Shown here: piece after piece, positions 27,213 through 36,828 of the stretch
How the letters are laid out: every line of letters starts with the position of its first letter
Position numbering within the stretch: position 1 is the stretch's first letter
Origin: Dryocola sp. LX212
GTDB taxonomy: Bacteria; Pseudomonadota; Gammaproteobacteria; Enterobacterales; Enterobacteriaceae
Reading direction: 5' to 3'
Assembly (NCBI GenBank): GCA_041504365.1
Contig: CP167917.1
Location: forward strand, 4,402,001-4,466,000
Length of the DNA: 64,000 bases
Program-made: the position numbers and the translations under genes
The notes under the pieces: generated by a model
What the model was told of the DNA's origin: nothing
Seen by the model: only the letters and a program-made list of their open reading frames with translations
Database searches by the model: none

Positions 27213-28388
27213 ATGACGGAACAAAATACTTCCTCCGCCATGGTTGAAGAGACCAAACCCGCGGTGGAAAGCACACCGCTTCCAGAGCAGCCTCCACAGA
27301 AGAATCGCAGTGGCGTGGCAGGTATTGCGCTGGGTGCAATCGCCATAGCTATCGCGCTGGCGTTAGGTGGTGGCCTCTACAGCTATGGTAAACACCAGGC
27401 TTCCGCACAAACGGCGACTAACGATGCGCTGGCAACCCAGCTCACCGCCCTGCAAAAGCAGCAAGATGAGCAGAAAGCCGAGCTCGAAAAGACCATCAAA
27501 CAGCAGGCTACCGCCCTGGATGAAGCCAGTCGCCAGCAGGCAAACCTGACTCGCCAGCTTGATGAAGTACAGCAAAAAGTCGCAACCATTTCCGGCAGCG
27601 ATGCCAAAACCTGGCTGCTGGCCCAGGCGGACTTCCTCGTCAAATTAGCCGGACGCAAGCTATGGAGCGATCGGGATGTCACTACGGCCGCCGCGCTGCT
27701 GAAAAGTGCCGACGCCAGCCTGGCTGATATGAATGATTCAAGCCTGATTGCCGCTCGTCGTGCCATCACCGACGATATCAGCGCGCTGTCCGGTGTTTCA
27801 CAGGTCGATTACGACGGCATTATTCTGAAGGTAAATCAGCTGGCGAATCAGGTAGATAACCTGCGCCTGGCCGATAACGACAATGACGATACGCCGATGG
27901 ACTCCGACGGCAGCGAGCTCTCAAGCACCGTGGCCGAATGGCGCCAGAACCTGGTGAAGAGCTGGCACAGCTTTATGGACAGCTTTATTACTATCCGCCG
28001 CCGTGATGAAACCGCGGTGCCGCTGCTGGCACCGAACCAGGACATCTATCTGCGTGAAAATATACGTTCGCGCCTGCTGATTGCCGCTCAGGCCGTACCG
28101 CGTCATCAGGAAGAGATTTACAAACAGTCTCTGGAGAGCGTTTCTACATGGGTTCGCGCTTATTACGATACCGATGATGCAACTTCCAAAGTCTTCCTGG
28201 ATCAGCTGGACTCGCTGAGCCAGCAGAGCATCAATATGGATGTCCCGGACAGCCTGCAGAGCCAGCCGCTGCTGGAGAAACTGATGCAGACGCGCGTTCG
28301 CAATTTACTCGCTCAGCCTGCTACCGCAGACGCTGCACCAGCTGAAGCGGCGCCCGCACCGGCTCCAGCCGAAAGCCAGGGAGAATAG
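27213..28388 (+). CDS. hemX: HemX, inner-membrane protein of the hem operon
   Basis: A 391-residue protein with a short cytoplasmic N-terminus, one membrane segment (~36-60, [20 protein letters not shown]), a periplasmic coiled coil (~65-125, rich in Q/E/A), a folded domain and a Pro/Ala-rich tail. It was once called a uroporphyrinogen methyltransferase, but no SAM-binding motif is visible and its role is undefined. It is two bases before hemY and is conserved with it. Confidence 0.92.
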   Translation: MTEQNTSSAMVEETKPAVESTPLPEQPPQKNRSGVAGIALGAIAIAIALALGGGLYSYGKHQASAQTATNDALATQLTALQKQQDEQKAELEKTIKQQATALDEASRQQANLTRQLDEVQQKVATISGSDAKTWLLAQADFLVKLAGRKLWSDRDVTTAAALLKSADASLADMNDSSLIAARRAITDDISALSGVSQVDYDGIILKVNQLANQVDNLRLADNDNDDTPMDSDGSELSSTVAEWRQNLVKSWHSFMDSFITIRRRDETAVPLLAPNQDIYLRENIRSRLLIAAQAVPRHQEEIYKQSLESVSTWVRAYYDTDDATSKVFLDQLDSLSQQSINMDVPDSLQSQPLLEKLMQTRVRNLLAQPATADAAPAEAAPAPAPAESQGE

Positions 28389-28390
28389 GC

Positions 28391-29587
28391 ATGGTTAAAG
28401 TCTTATTGCTTTTCCTGCTGCTGATCGCCGGGATCGTTCTCGGGCCAATGCTGGCAGGTCATCAGGGCTACGTCCTGATCCAGACCGACAACTATAACGT
28501 GGAAACCAGCGTGACGGGCCTTGCGATCGTTTTGATCCTCGCCATGTTCGTGCTGTTTGCCATTGAGTGGCTCCTGCGCCGCGTCTTTCATACCGGTGCC
28601 CGCACTCGTGGCTGGTTTGTCGGCCGCAAAAGTAGCCGTGCCCGCAAGCAAACGAAAGCCGCGCTACTGAAGCTGGCAGAGGGGGATTACCAGCAGGTTG
28701 AGAAGCTAATGGCGAAGAATGCCGATCATGCGGAACAGCCGGTGGTGAACTATCTGCTGGCAGCCGAAGCGGCGCAGCAGCGTGGCGATGAAATTCGTGC
28801 CAACCAGCATCTTGAACGCGCTGCGGAGCTGGCGGATGGTGACCAGCTACCCGTTGAGATCACGCGCGTTCGTTTGCAGCTCGCCCGCAACGAAAACCAC
28901 GCCGCACGTCATGGCGTGGATAAGCTGCTTGAGATCGCTCCTCGTCATCCGGAAGTGCTGCGTCTGGCAGAGCAAGCCTACGTCCGGACCGGCGCCTGGA
29001 GTTCAGTGCTGGATATCCTGCCGGCAATGGAAAAAGTACAGGTTGCTGACCCTGCACACCGCGCGGCGCTTCAGGAGCAGGCATGGATTGGCCTGATGAA
29101 TGGCGCGATGGCCGATCAGGGTAATGATGGGCTGAAAAACTGGTGGCGTAACCAGAGCCGTAAAACGCGTCAGGAAACCACGCTACAGGTAGCGATGGCG
29201 GAGCATTTAATTGAGTGTGACGATCATGAAGCGGCGCAGGAAATCGTGCTGGATGGTTTGAAGCGCCAGTATGATGAACGTCTGGTGCTATTGATGCCTC
29301 GCCTGAAGTCGGGCAATCCGGAACAGCTTGAGAAAGCGCTGCGCCAGCAGATTAAAACTCAGGGCGATCGTCCTCTGCTGTACAGCACGCTTGGTCAGCT
29401 ATTGATGAAGCACGGTGAATGGCAGCAGGCGAGCGAAGCATTCCGTGAAGCGATCAAACAACGCCCGGACGCCTTCGATTACGCATGGCTTGCAGATTCG
29501 TTGGACAGGCTTCACCAGCCGGAAGAGGCTGCTCTGATGCGCCGCGACGGCCTGCTGCTAACCCTGCAAAACAATCCCAACGCTTAA
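28391..29587 (+). CDS. hemY: HemY, inner-membrane TPR protein
   Basis: A 398-residue protein with two N-terminal membrane segments (~3-20 and ~40-62) and a cytoplasmic TPR-rich part (AEAAQQRGDEIRANQHLERA, LGQLLMKHGEWQQASEAFREA). It is not the protoporphyrinogen oxidase called HemY in Gram-positive bacteria. Its role in haem synthesis is uncertain. It ends the hemCDXY operon, with a hairpin just after the stop. Confidence 0.93.
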   Translation: MVKVLLLFLLLIAGIVLGPMLAGHQGYVLIQTDNYNVETSVTGLAIVLILAMFVLFAIEWLLRRVFHTGARTRGWFVGRKSSRARKQTKAALLKLAEGDYQQVEKLMAKNADHAEQPVVNYLLAAEAAQQRGDEIRANQHLERAAELADGDQLPVEITRVRLQLARNENHAARHGVDKLLEIAPRHPEVLRLAEQAYVRTGAWSSVLDILPAMEKVQVADPAHRAALQEQAWIGLMNGAMADQGNDGLKNWWRNQSRKTRQETTLQVAMAEHLIECDDHEAAQEIVLDGLKRQYDERLVLLMPRLKSGNPEQLEKALRQQIKTQGDRPLLYSTLGQLLMKHGEWQQASEAFREAIKQRPDAFDYAWLADSLDRLHQPEEAALMRRDGLLLTLQNNPNA

Positions 29588-29593
29588 ACCTTC

Positions 29594-29614
29594 AGGGCGA
29601 AGTCCTTTCGCCCT
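29594..29614 (+). terminator. Hairpin after hemY
   Basis: AGGGCGAA-GTCCT-TTCGCCCT, an 8-bp stem 7 bases after the hemY stop. No clear T-run follows, so termination may be weak. The end of glmZ faces it from the opposite strand. Confidence 0.5.
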
Positions 29615-29634
29615 TATGCTCTACGCCGAAACAA

Positions 29635-29833
29635 AAAAAAACACCTGCCGATTGGCAGGTGTTAAAACAGGCCTTTTGACAACTAAGTGGTGCTTCACTC
29701 AACGTTATGTCCATGGTGTCGGATGAGGCCTGAGGCGACATCTGTCGGTGGACGATAAGCACCGTAATTGGCTCTGCGTCATTCCTGGGTTTATGAAGCC
29801 GAAGCAAACATAAGAAGTGGAATGAGCATCTAC
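29635..29833 (-). ncRNA. glmZ: GlmZ small RNA
   Basis: A ~199-nt RNA beginning GTAGATGCTCATTCC and containing blocks shared with E. coli GlmZ (GACGCAGAGCC, GTGCTTATCGTCCAC, GACAGATGTCGC, ACACCATGGACA, AACGTTGAGTGAAGCACC). It ends in a strong terminator (CACCTGCC-AATC-GGCAGGTG then nine T). GlmZ base-pairs with glmS mRNA with Hfq to raise glucosamine-6-phosphate synthase, and is cut by RNase E with RapZ unless the homologue GlmY intervenes. The position downstream of hemY is as in E. coli, but aslA/aslB are missing. The region equivalent to the glmS-pairing loop (CACTTAGTTGTCAAAAGG) differs slightly from K-12. Confidence 0.9.
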
Positions 29834-29841
29834 ACGATTAT

Positions 29842-29860
29842 TATTGCACGATGCATGCCA
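29842..29860 (-). promoter_or_regulatory. glmZ promoter, sigma-54 type (possible overlapping sigma-70)
   Basis: On the minus strand TGGCATGCATCGTGCAATAA has GG and GC ten bases apart, the -24/-12 spacing of sigma-54 promoters, ending ~11 bases before the RNA start. The adjacent TAATAAT could serve as a sigma-70 -10, as described for E. coli glmZ. Confidence 0.7.
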
Positions 29861-29977
29861 GTTTTTAAACAAGAATTGGCTTATTCATCCGTTACCTGCT
29901 AATTCAGGCAGTTATCACGCCTTCAATCCCAGCATTTCGGTGTTTCGTACATGCTATCTGCCCTGCCCCGCCTCGTC

Positions 29978-30058
29978 TGTCTCCAGCTGGAGACAGTAAA
30001 TACCGTTAAATTATTTATCACTAATTATCAGTATATTATGCGTCGCCAAACAGAGACA
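29978..30058. promoter_or_regulatory. Putative GlrR activator sites upstream of glmZ
   Basis: A perfect palindrome TGTCTCCAGCTGGAGACA (29978-29995) and a second partial copy CGTC-N10-GACA (30041-30058) share the TGTC-N10-GACA spacing. They lie ~145-225 bp upstream of glmZ, a suitable distance for the sigma-54 activator GlrR, with AT-rich DNA between. The assignment follows from the promoter type. The rest of 29861-30206 holds no gene. Confidence 0.55.
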
Positions 30059-30206
30059 GGGTTTACAGGATTGTTGTCGATTAGCGACGCCGGGGGCGTA
30101 AGACAGGGAAGAAGGCTATATCCAGCAGTTATTCACCCAACATCACGATTAAGGTAGGATGGATAAACGAAGTGCCATCCGCCGCTTTACCCGGGGATAC
30201 AGACGC

Positions 30207-30235
30207 AAAAAAGCCAACCCGAAGGTTGGCTTTTT
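30207..30235 (-). terminator. Terminator of the argX-hisR-leuT-proM tRNA operon
   Basis: AGCCAACC-CGAA-GGTTGGCT stem with a stable tetraloop; six T follow on the minus strand and five on the plus strand, so it could work both ways. It ends 8 bases from proM. Confidence 0.88.
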
Positions 30236-30242
30236 CTAAATG

Positions 30243-30319
30243 TGGTCGGCGAGAGAGGATTCGAACCTCCGACCCACTGGTCCCAAACCAGTTGCGCTAC
30301 CAAGCTGCGCTACTCGCCG
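30243..30319 (-). tRNA. proM: tRNA-Pro (anticodon TGG)
   Basis: A 77-nt cloverleaf on the minus strand starting CGGCGAGTAGCGCAGC, anticodon loop in CTGGTTTGGGACCAG (TGG), T-arm GGTTCGAATCC, encoded CCA. Last gene of the four-tRNA operon. Confidence 0.97.
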
Positions 30320-30366
30320 AAATACTGCTTTACTGCTTACTACCCATTTTACTTAATTTAGATGAT

Positions 30367-30453
30367 TGGTGCGAAGAGAGGGACTTGAACCCTCACGTCC
30401 GTAAGAACACTAACACCTGAAGCTAGCGCGTCTACCAATTCCGCCACCTTCGC
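30367..30453 (-). tRNA. leuT: tRNA-Leu (anticodon CAG)
   Basis: An 87-nt class II tRNA starting GCGAAGGTGGCGGAATTGG, anticodon CAG in GCTTCAGGTG, long variable arm (GTTCTTACGGAC), T-arm GGTTCAAGTCC and encoded CCA. Second to last in the operon. Confidence 0.97.
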
Positions 30454-30472
30454 ATCATAACCACTAAATTAA

Positions 30473-30549
30473 TGGGGTGGCTAATGGGACTCGAACCCAC
30501 GACAACTGGAATCACAATCCAGGGCTCTACCAACTGAGCTATAGCCACC
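30473..30549 (-). tRNA. hisR: tRNA-His (anticodon GTG)
   Basis: A 77-nt tRNA including the encoded extra 5' G (-1) that histidyl-tRNA synthetase needs: GGTGGCTATAGCTCAG. Anticodon GTG lies in GGATTGTGATTCC; CCA is encoded. Confidence 0.97.
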
Positions 30550-30610
30550 ACTGTAAAATCTTTCACGCGGTATGTTAATTACCACCGCAGCTCTAGCGCC
30601 ATTCTTGAAA

Positions 30611-30687
<77 letters not shown>

Positions 30688-30789
30688 GTAGCGCCGTTGC
30701 GGGGTCGGATATTACGGCCTTCATGCTCAGCTGTCTAGTGGTTATTTAAATAAAATGCGCGTTTGGTTACGCTTTGCGCATAATGCCGT

Positions 30790-32175
30790 TTATCCGTCCG
30801 GATTTTCCCGAGAATACTGTTTATTCAGGCCAAAAACCTTGTAAACCAAGGTCACCATCAGCATAAAGCCCATCCCTACCAGCAGCGATAGTCGCGTGTC
30901 TTCGTTAAAGCCCATACCGACGAGAACACAAATTAAGAAGGCTATCGTCAGATAGTTCGCCCAGGGGAACATAATAGATTTAAAAGGATGGCTGGCGATG
31001 GCTTCACGGTGGGCTTTACGGAAGCGCAGCTGGCTAATCAGAATCACAAACCAGGGCACCATTCCCGGCAGCACGCTGGCGCTATAGACGTAGACAAACA
31101 CCCGCTGTGGGTCTGGAATGATGTAGTTCAGGCATGAACCTACCAGCAGAATAACAATGGAGACCGCAACACCCGCCACCGGCACGCCACCCCGGGACAC
31201 TTTAGCCATCCTGGCCGGAAGCTGTCGGTTCTTCGCCAGGGCATAAAGCATCCGCCCGCAGCTATACATCCCGCTGTTGCAGCCCGACAGCGCAGCCGTC
31301 AGCACCACAAAGTTAATGATCCCCGCCGCAGCCGTAATACCCACCTTCGCAAAGGTCATGACGAACGGGCTGCCGCTGCTGCCAATCTGGTTCCACGGGA
31401 AGATCGTCACAATCACGAAGATGGCTCCGACATAGAAAATCAGAATTCGCCAGAGCACTTTTCCTACCGCACTGCGCAACGTGACCTGCGGATTCTTCGC
31501 TTCACCCGCAGTGATACCGATCAGCTCTACGCCCTGGTAAGATGCCACCACAATACATAACGCGGTTAAAAATCCTTTCCAGCCCCCGGCAAAAAATCCG
31601 CCGTGGTCGGTCAGGTTGCCAAACCCAATCGCCTGTCCCTGATTGCCAAAGCCGAAGAAGATAACGCCCAGACCAACCACAATCATCACGATAATGGTGG
31701 TGACCTTGATCATCGCAAACCAGAACTCAATCTCGCCGTACAGACGCACCGCGGCCAGATTCGCCAGCGCCACCAGCCCTACGGCAAGTAAAGCGGGCAA
31801 CCATTGGGGTAAGTCCGGGAACCAGTACTGAACGTAGACGCCGATGGCGGTGATTTCTGATATGCCCACCGCCATCCACATAAACCAGTAGGACCAGGCG
31901 GTGAAGTAGCCAAAGAAGGGGCTCATGTAACGATGCGCATAAACGGCGAACGAACCGGCTACAGGTTCGAGGAAGAGCATCTCGCCCATGGAGCGCATGA
32001 TAAAGAAGACGAACACGCCGGCGATGATGTAGGCCAGTAAAACTGAAGGGCCTGCCCATTTGAGCGTGCTGGCCGCCCCCATAAATAATCCCACACCGAT
32101 AGTGCCACCCAGTGCGATCAGTTCGATATGTCGAGCCTCCAGCCCACGCTGCAGCTCTGCTTCTTTCTCTGCCAT
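30790..32175 (-). CDS. yifK: YifK/ThrP, amino-acid permease (APC family)
   Basis: A 461-residue permease with 12 membrane segments. It starts with [20 protein letters not shown] followed by GVGLFMGAA, the first-helix signature of amino-acid/proton symporters, and has the [14 protein letters not shown]-like motif ([15 protein letters not shown]). E. coli YifK transports threonine and serine and has been renamed ThrP. AGAGGA lies before the ATG at 32173-32175. It sits between the tRNA operon and the ECA operon, reading the same way, with its own leader. Confidence 0.93.
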   Translation of the reverse strand: MAEKEAELQRGLEARHIELIALGGTIGVGLFMGAASTLKWAGPSVLLAYIIAGVFVFFIMRSMGEMLFLEPVAGSFAVYAHRYMSPFFGYFTAWSYWFMWMAVGISEITAIGVYVQYWFPDLPQWLPALLAVGLVALANLAAVRLYGEIEFWFAMIKVTTIIVMIVVGLGVIFFGFGNQGQAIGFGNLTDHGGFFAGGWKGFLTALCIVVASYQGVELIGITAGEAKNPQVTLRSAVGKVLWRILIFYVGAIFVIVTIFPWNQIGSSGSPFVMTFAKVGITAAAGIINFVVLTAALSGCNSGMYSCGRMLYALAKNRQLPARMAKVSRGGVPVAGVAVSIVILLVGSCLNYIIPDPQRVFVYVYSASVLPGMVPWFVILISQLRFRKAHREAIASHPFKSIMFPWANYLTIAFLICVLVGMGFNEDTRLSLLVGMGFMLMVTLVYKVFGLNKQYSRENPDG

Positions 32176-32203
32176 AGTTCCTCTGAGTGTCTTCGCAAAC
32201 TGT

Positions 32204-32217
32204 CCGGTTTAAACCGG
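32204..32217. promoter_or_regulatory. 14-bp perfect palindrome in the yifK leader
   Basis: CCGGTTTAAACCGG, 28 bases before the yifK start codon. It is a possible operator or mRNA hairpin. In the same gap (32176-32387) I see only this and the wecG terminator. Confidence 0.4.
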
Positions 32218-32350
32218 CTCATGCCATGACATTAACCATTTGATTGCCGAGGATATTCGTATGCATAGCCTCAAAGGGGCGCAATGGTTTCGCATTTTCC
32301 AGGAAATTACAAATCCGCTATTACAGTGTTAGTCAGATTCACGGGGGAGG

Positions 32351-32380
32351 AAAATAAAAACGCGCTCATTTGAGCGCGTT
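32351..32380 (-). terminator. Terminator of the wec (ECA) operon
   Basis: AACGCGCTCA-TT-TGAGCGCGTT hairpin 8 bases after the wecG stop, followed on the minus strand by a T-rich run (TTTTTATTTT). It closes the operon that begins at wecA. Confidence 0.85.
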
Positions 32381-32387
32381 CGGAAGT

Positions 32388-33128
32388 TCAGAGTTGGCCA
32401 GTATAGTGCCAGGCCAGATACCGCAAGAGTTTGAGCTGTCGTCCAAGGCGGCTTGGCTGGGAAAGCAGCCGGTAAAGCCACTCCAGGCCAAGTTTCTGCC
32501 AGATCTTTGGCGCCCGTTTAACGTGGCCTGTAAACACATCGTAGGTACCGCCTACGCCCATGTATAACGCCTGCGGATAAACCACGCGACAGTCACGCAT
32601 CAGGATTTCCTGACGAGGGGAGCCCATCGCCACGGTAACTATCGCCGCACCGCTGTCGCGAATACGTTCAAACATCGCCTGCCGCTGCCCGTCATTAAAA
32701 TAGCCGTCCTGGCTACCAACGATGTTGACGTTCCACTGTTTGCGGAGCTTTGCCTCCGTCTGGGCCAGGATTTCAGGCTTGCCGCCAACGAGGAAGACCG
32801 GCGTACCTTCGCGGCCAGCCCTCTCCATTAAGGCTTCCCACAGATCGGCGCCCGGTACGCGGGAGACTTTAGCCTGCGGGAATTTTTTACGGATAGAGCG
32901 TACGACGCTGATGCCGTCGGCATATTTAAATTCAGCAGCCTCAATGAGCTTGCGCACTTCCGGCTCGCGTTCTGCCGTCAGCACTTTTTCAGCGTTGATC
33001 GCCACCAGCGTGCCTGTTCTTAGCGCTCCGCCGTCATAAAGATAATCCAGCGCGTGTTGCATATCACGCCAGCCCAGCAGCTTCAGGCCGCGGATGCTGT
33101 ATTCAGGCGCGGTAACCGATTCGTTCAT
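32388..33128 (-). CDS. wecG: WecG (RffM), UDP-ManNAcA transferase of ECA lipid II
   Basis: A 246-residue GT26-family glycosyltransferase (TagA/WecG). Motifs: [42 protein letters not shown] and [18 protein letters not shown]. It adds N-acetylmannosaminuronate to GlcNAc-PP-undecaprenol. I chose the ATG at 33126-33128 (AAGGG 5 bases before, family N-terminus); an ATG at 33143 overlapping the wzyE stop is the alternative. It is the last gene of the ECA operon although it catalyses the second step. Confidence 0.94.
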   Translation of the reverse strand: MNESVTAPEYSIRGLKLLGWRDMQHALDYLYDGGALRTGTLVAINAEKVLTAEREPEVRKLIEAAEFKYADGISVVRSIRKKFPQAKVSRVPGADLWEALMERAGREGTPVFLVGGKPEILAQTEAKLRKQWNVNIVGSQDGYFNDGQRQAMFERIRDSGAAIVTVAMGSPRQEILMRDCRVVYPQALYMGVGGTYDVFTGHVKRAPKIWQKLGLEWLYRLLSQPSRLGRQLKLLRYLAWHYTGQL

Positions 33129-33139
33129 TATTTCCCTTG

Positions 33140-34504
33140 TCATGCGTTTTGCGTTTCCGCCTCCACTCGCGGTGCGCGCCGCATTCTTTGGTGGATTAGC
33201 CCCGCGCTTTCAAATAACCAATACAGAAGCTTAGCCAACAGAAGACAGATGCCGAACACCATCAGGAAGAAAACAACGCGGGACACAAACGAGTCCACGC
33301 CTTCACGGGCCAGCACTATCATGTTGAAAATCGCTCCGAAGCAGAAGCTGTGCAGAACCGCTGCCTTGTAGCGGTTAGATTCTTTATTGCCCAGCTCGTA
33401 CAGCCAGTCGAACCACTTGATGATAAGGCCCACGACTACCGCACCCAGCGGGATAAACCAGACGCCGCCCATCACCACCAGCGAGCCAATCAGCGTTGGC
33501 GATATCGCCAGTCCTGAATGGTTGTTGAGGATTTCCCAGGTAAAGTAGTTTGCGCTATTCAGCACGATGCCCGGACGGTCCGGCCACAGCCAGGTCGGGA
33601 TAAAGACGTAGAAATCACGCACAATCGGCGCGAGCCCCTGAAAATCAATTTTGTCGTAATTTTGCAGTAGCAGCGCCAGGTTTTCCCACGGCGAGAAGGT
33701 ATCTCGCGTCAGGTACAGGAAGGTGTAGAACGCTTCATCGCCGCTGACGTTAAGGCCGTAGCGTTTCAGCGCCAGCCAGAACATGCCCACAATACCAAAC
33801 ACCCCCGCAGCCGCCAGCATCCACAGTGAAATCCAGCCGCGGATAATGCCGATAAAGAGGAAGATGGCGAAGGCGATGATGATATTGGCGCGGGTGCCGC
33901 CAACAATCATGTAGGTCAGCAGGCCAAACGCCACGGTGCTGATGAGGAAGAACATCCACGCCCGCCCATCCTGCTTAATGAAGTAAATCACCAGCATTGC
34001 CGGAATGAAGAAGTAGAAGAAGCGCTTCAGCGCCACGCCGGAGACTTCGCTTGAGAATATTTGACTGTACGAATGCAGCTTAAACAGCAGGAAGCCGTTG
34101 TGCATGAAGAAGATGGCAACGCTCACCAGCGCAACCGTCGCCAGCATCACCCACAAAAGGTGGGTTTCGACCCGGTTCATGGTGAAGACCGGGCGGCGCG
34201 GAACGGCGGCTTCTCGCTTCGCACGCAGCCGGGTTTTATAGGCAACGTAATAAATGGCGTAAAAACACGTCGCCGCCAGCTGGGCCTGCAACAAAACATC
34301 TGCCGGCACCACGCTTACCCCGAACCTGAATACCAACGTGCAGGTAAACGGGAAGCCGAAGAAGAATGTCAGTAAATACAGCAGCGAGAAGAAGACGTTG
34401 AAGTTAAAACGCACCCGGCGAAACTCCTGGTACGTCAGCAGCCCGATGAACATCACCGAGACAAACCACACGACAAACAGACCGCCAAATTCGGGCAAAC
34501 TCAT
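33140..34504 (-). CDS. wzyE: WzyE, ECA polymerase
   Basis: A 454-residue inner-membrane protein with about eleven hydrophobic segments and a large periplasmic loop; [16 protein letters not shown] and [16 protein letters not shown] are conserved. It joins ECA trisaccharide repeats at the periplasmic face, with WzzE setting chain length. It overlaps wecF by 4 bp. The C-terminal ~20 residues (basic, [13 protein letters not shown]) vary between species. Confidence 0.94.
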   Translation of the reverse strand: MSLPEFGGLFVVWFVSVMFIGLLTYQEFRRVRFNFNVFFSLLYLLTFFFGFPFTCTLVFRFGVSVVPADVLLQAQLAATCFYAIYYVAYKTRLRAKREAAVPRRPVFTMNRVETHLLWVMLATVALVSVAIFFMHNGFLLFKLHSYSQIFSSEVSGVALKRFFYFFIPAMLVIYFIKQDGRAWMFFLISTVAFGLLTYMIVGGTRANIIIAFAIFLFIGIIRGWISLWMLAAAGVFGIVGMFWLALKRYGLNVSGDEAFYTFLYLTRDTFSPWENLALLLQNYDKIDFQGLAPIVRDFYVFIPTWLWPDRPGIVLNSANYFTWEILNNHSGLAISPTLIGSLVVMGGVWFIPLGAVVVGLIIKWFDWLYELGNKESNRYKAAVLHSFCFGAIFNMIVLAREGVDSFVSRVVFFLMVFGICLLLAKLLYWLFESAGLIHQRMRRAPRVEAETQNA

Positions 34505-35580
34505 GCGGTCTCTCCTGATGCAATCGCTAACGCCTGATGCCAGCCGTCAAGATAGTTGGGGCTGAAGAAGGCGATCTGCTGCTTATCAACCAGCCGTAGC
34601 TGACGCTGCGCCTCACGGACTACCGTTTCATTGAGCGGGTCGCCGGTAAACAGCACGGGAACATGCTGTTCGACCATATCCTGCCAGAATGGATTTTTGC
34701 GGCTCAGCACGCACGGGATTCCCGCCTGAATCAGCAGGCAAAGCGTGCCGATCCCCTGCTGTCGGTCAAAGATAAAATAGCCTAAATCACACTGGCGAAG
34801 CAGCGCCAGATAGGCGTCAAATTCGATTTTCTCGGTCAGCAACTGCAAATTGTCGTTGCTGAACAAGGCGCTTCCCGCCTGCTGCACTTCCCCGATATAG
34901 GCACTGTTATTGGCCGGATAGCCCATCGGGACGACAACCCGCACGGTATCACCGAACTGGCTATGAATCGCCTGAAGCGCGGCTATGTGCTGGTTGCTGC
35001 GGTCGCCCGAGTTACCCACCAACAGCGTTAGCTTGCCATCCGTTTTTCCCTCAACGCTCAGGGTATTGAGCGAAGGATCCATGCGGGTCGGGAAGTAGAG
35101 CAGTTCGCCCGGCACGCGCGGATGGCTCTGGTGGAAATGCGTGAGGTCACCCCGCGTCGCAAAGACACGCCCGACGCGCCCCTGCGCAATACGGCGCAGG
35201 ATATAAAACAGGCGGAACTTGAGGCTGGGGGAGGCTTCATACAAATCCGCCCCCCAGATGTGCCAGCTAACCTGCGCGGGTTTTAAACCGCCGGTCAGCA
35301 GCGCAATCCACAGCGGGCTGTTGAACTGGCCGTGAAAGAAGAAGCGCTGCTGGCGGTCCGCACGAGCTTTAGCCACTACCGCCTGCGACAGCGCTTTCTT
35401 CGTCGGAAACAGCTCAATCGCAAGCTCCGGAAATGCCGAAGCCAGGGTACTGTCCGTCGCGACCACCATAAACTGGCGGGCGTGCGGCGTGGAGGCGGCT
35501 AAAGCGTCATTAAAGAAGCGCAGAACCGTCTGGTTATGATGAGGGATATCCGATCCCAGAACGTGAATCAGTGTCGTCAT
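34501..35580 (-). CDS. wecF: WecF (RffT), Fuc4NAc transferase (ECA lipid III)
   Basis: A 359-residue GT56 glycosyltransferase that adds 4-acetamido-4,6-dideoxygalactose to ECA lipid II. Start [43 protein letters not shown] and [19 protein letters not shown] are typical. Cytoplasmic and membrane-associated. Its donor sugar needs WecE and WecD from this operon plus the dTDP-glucose steps that are missing here. It overlaps both neighbours by 4 bp. Confidence 0.95.
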   Translation of the reverse strand: MTTLIHVLGSDIPHHNQTVLRFFNDALAASTPHARQFMVVATDSTLASAFPELAIELFPTKKALSQAVVAKARADRQQRFFFHGQFNSPLWIALLTGGLKPAQVSWHIWGADLYEASPSLKFRLFYILRRIAQGRVGRVFATRGDLTHFHQSHPRVPGELLYFPTRMDPSLNTLSVEGKTDGKLTLLVGNSGDRSNQHIAALQAIHSQFGDTVRVVVPMGYPANNSAYIGEVQQAGSALFSNDNLQLLTEKIEFDAYLALLRQCDLGYFIFDRQQGIGTLCLLIQAGIPCVLSRKNPFWQDMVEQHVPVLFTGDPLNETVVREAQRQLRLVDKQQIAFFSPNYLDGWHQALAIASGETA

Positions 35581-36827
35581 GGTCGTCTACGATAAATAAG
35601 AAACACGCCGCAGCACAGGGTGAAGTACACAATGTACGTCGCCATATAGGCCTGCGCGGCGCCAAGAGCGCCGTGGGCCGGGATCAACCAGCGTGAAAAG
35701 CCGGTTAATAAAGCAAACTGGCTGATTTCAGTCAAAATATAAAAGCGCAGCGACGCCTTTGCGATGACTAAATAACCGAAAACATAGGCGCCAACCTTCA
35801 GCACATCGCCCACGAGCTGCCAGGCAAAGAGATCGCGCATGGCAATAAACTTATGGGAGAAGAGCAGCCAGATAGCAAAATCACGCAGCAGCCACACGGT
35901 GAAGCTCGCGGCGGCCACCGCTGGCAGCACAAACTTCAGCGAACGCACAATCTCGCGCGAGATGTCTTGTTTTGCCGTCAGTCTTGAGAGCGTTGGCAGC
36001 AAATAAACGCTGAAAGATGCGGTGATGAACTGCAGGTAAGCATCTGAAATGCTGCTTACGCCCTGCCAGATACCCACATCGTTCCAGCTGTAATGTTCCG
36101 CAAGCAGGTTTCGCATCATCACGTATGCGACGGGCAGCGTGATGGAGGTGATGACCGCCATAATCGTGAATTTGCCCAGGCTGCTGGCGTAGACTTTATT
36201 CCACTGCGGCTTCAGGTAGCTTAACGGGATATGCTCGCGGCGCACCAGCATGAATCCCGCCGGAATAAGCACCAGCGCAGGCACCAGGGCCAGGCCAAGC
36301 AGCGCCCCCTGGTAGCCGCCCAGGCGGTAACAAAGATAGTAGGCAACCACACCGATAAGGCTCCCGCCAATCAGCGCCAGCGCGTTACCCGCTGCATCCC
36401 GGAAGCCTTTCATGATGGCCAGCGACAGGTTCGCCCACGCGATGCCCATCTGTACAAGCGCCACCAGACGAACTAAGTTCTGATACTGCTCGTGACCGAA
36501 CAGACCGATGCTGATGGGCTTAGCCGCCACCACGAAAATAATCGCCAGCAGGGTCGAAAAACCGAGCACCATGGCAGACGAGGTGCCGAGGACTTTGCGC
36601 AGTTCCTGCGGGTCGTCATGATGTTGGGCAACGTATTTGGTTACGCCGTTGAAAATACCGGCACCGGCCAGCACGCCCAGTACCGTAACCAGCTGCCGGA
36701 AGTTACCCGCCTGGCCTACGCCACCTGGCCCATAGGCCACCGCCAGCAGCTTCACCACTAGCAAACCAACGGCAATTTTTACCAGCGTGGACCCTGCGGT
36801 CCACACCGAAGCTTTCGCTAAAGACAT
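35577..36827 (-). CDS. wzxE: WzxE, ECA lipid III flippase
   Basis: A 416-residue MATE-like polysaccharide flippase with twelve hydrophobic segments; N-terminus [20 protein letters not shown], then [15 protein letters not shown] and later [14 protein letters not shown]. It moves undecaprenyl-PP-trisaccharide to the periplasmic side. It starts one base after the wecE stop and overlaps wecF by 4 bp. Confidence 0.95.
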   Translation of the reverse strand: MSLAKASVWTAGSTLVKIAVGLLVVKLLAVAYGPGGVGQAGNFRQLVTVLGVLAGAGIFNGVTKYVAQHHDDPQELRKVLGTSSAMVLGFSTLLAIIFVVAAKPISIGLFGHEQYQNLVRLVALVQMGIAWANLSLAIMKGFRDAAGNALALIGGSLIGVVAYYLCYRLGGYQGALLGLALVPALVLIPAGFMLVRREHIPLSYLKPQWNKVYASSLGKFTIMAVITSITLPVAYVMMRNLLAEHYSWNDVGIWQGVSSISDAYLQFITASFSVYLLPTLSRLTAKQDISREIVRSLKFVLPAVAAASFTVWLLRDFAIWLLFSHKFIAMRDLFAWQLVGDVLKVGAYVFGYLVIAKASLRFYILTEISQFALLTGFSRWLIPAHGALGAAQAYMATYIVYFTLCCGVFLIYRRRP

Positions 36828-36828
36828 C

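Noticed and set aside
30180-30240. Candidate tRNA-flanking integration site
   Set aside because: No integrase gene, no duplicated tRNA 3' end and no foreign DNA next to the tRNA cluster.
30172-30420. 82-residue ORF with [18 protein letters not shown]
   Set aside because: This is translated antisense tRNA sequence (proM and leuT), a well-known false protein.
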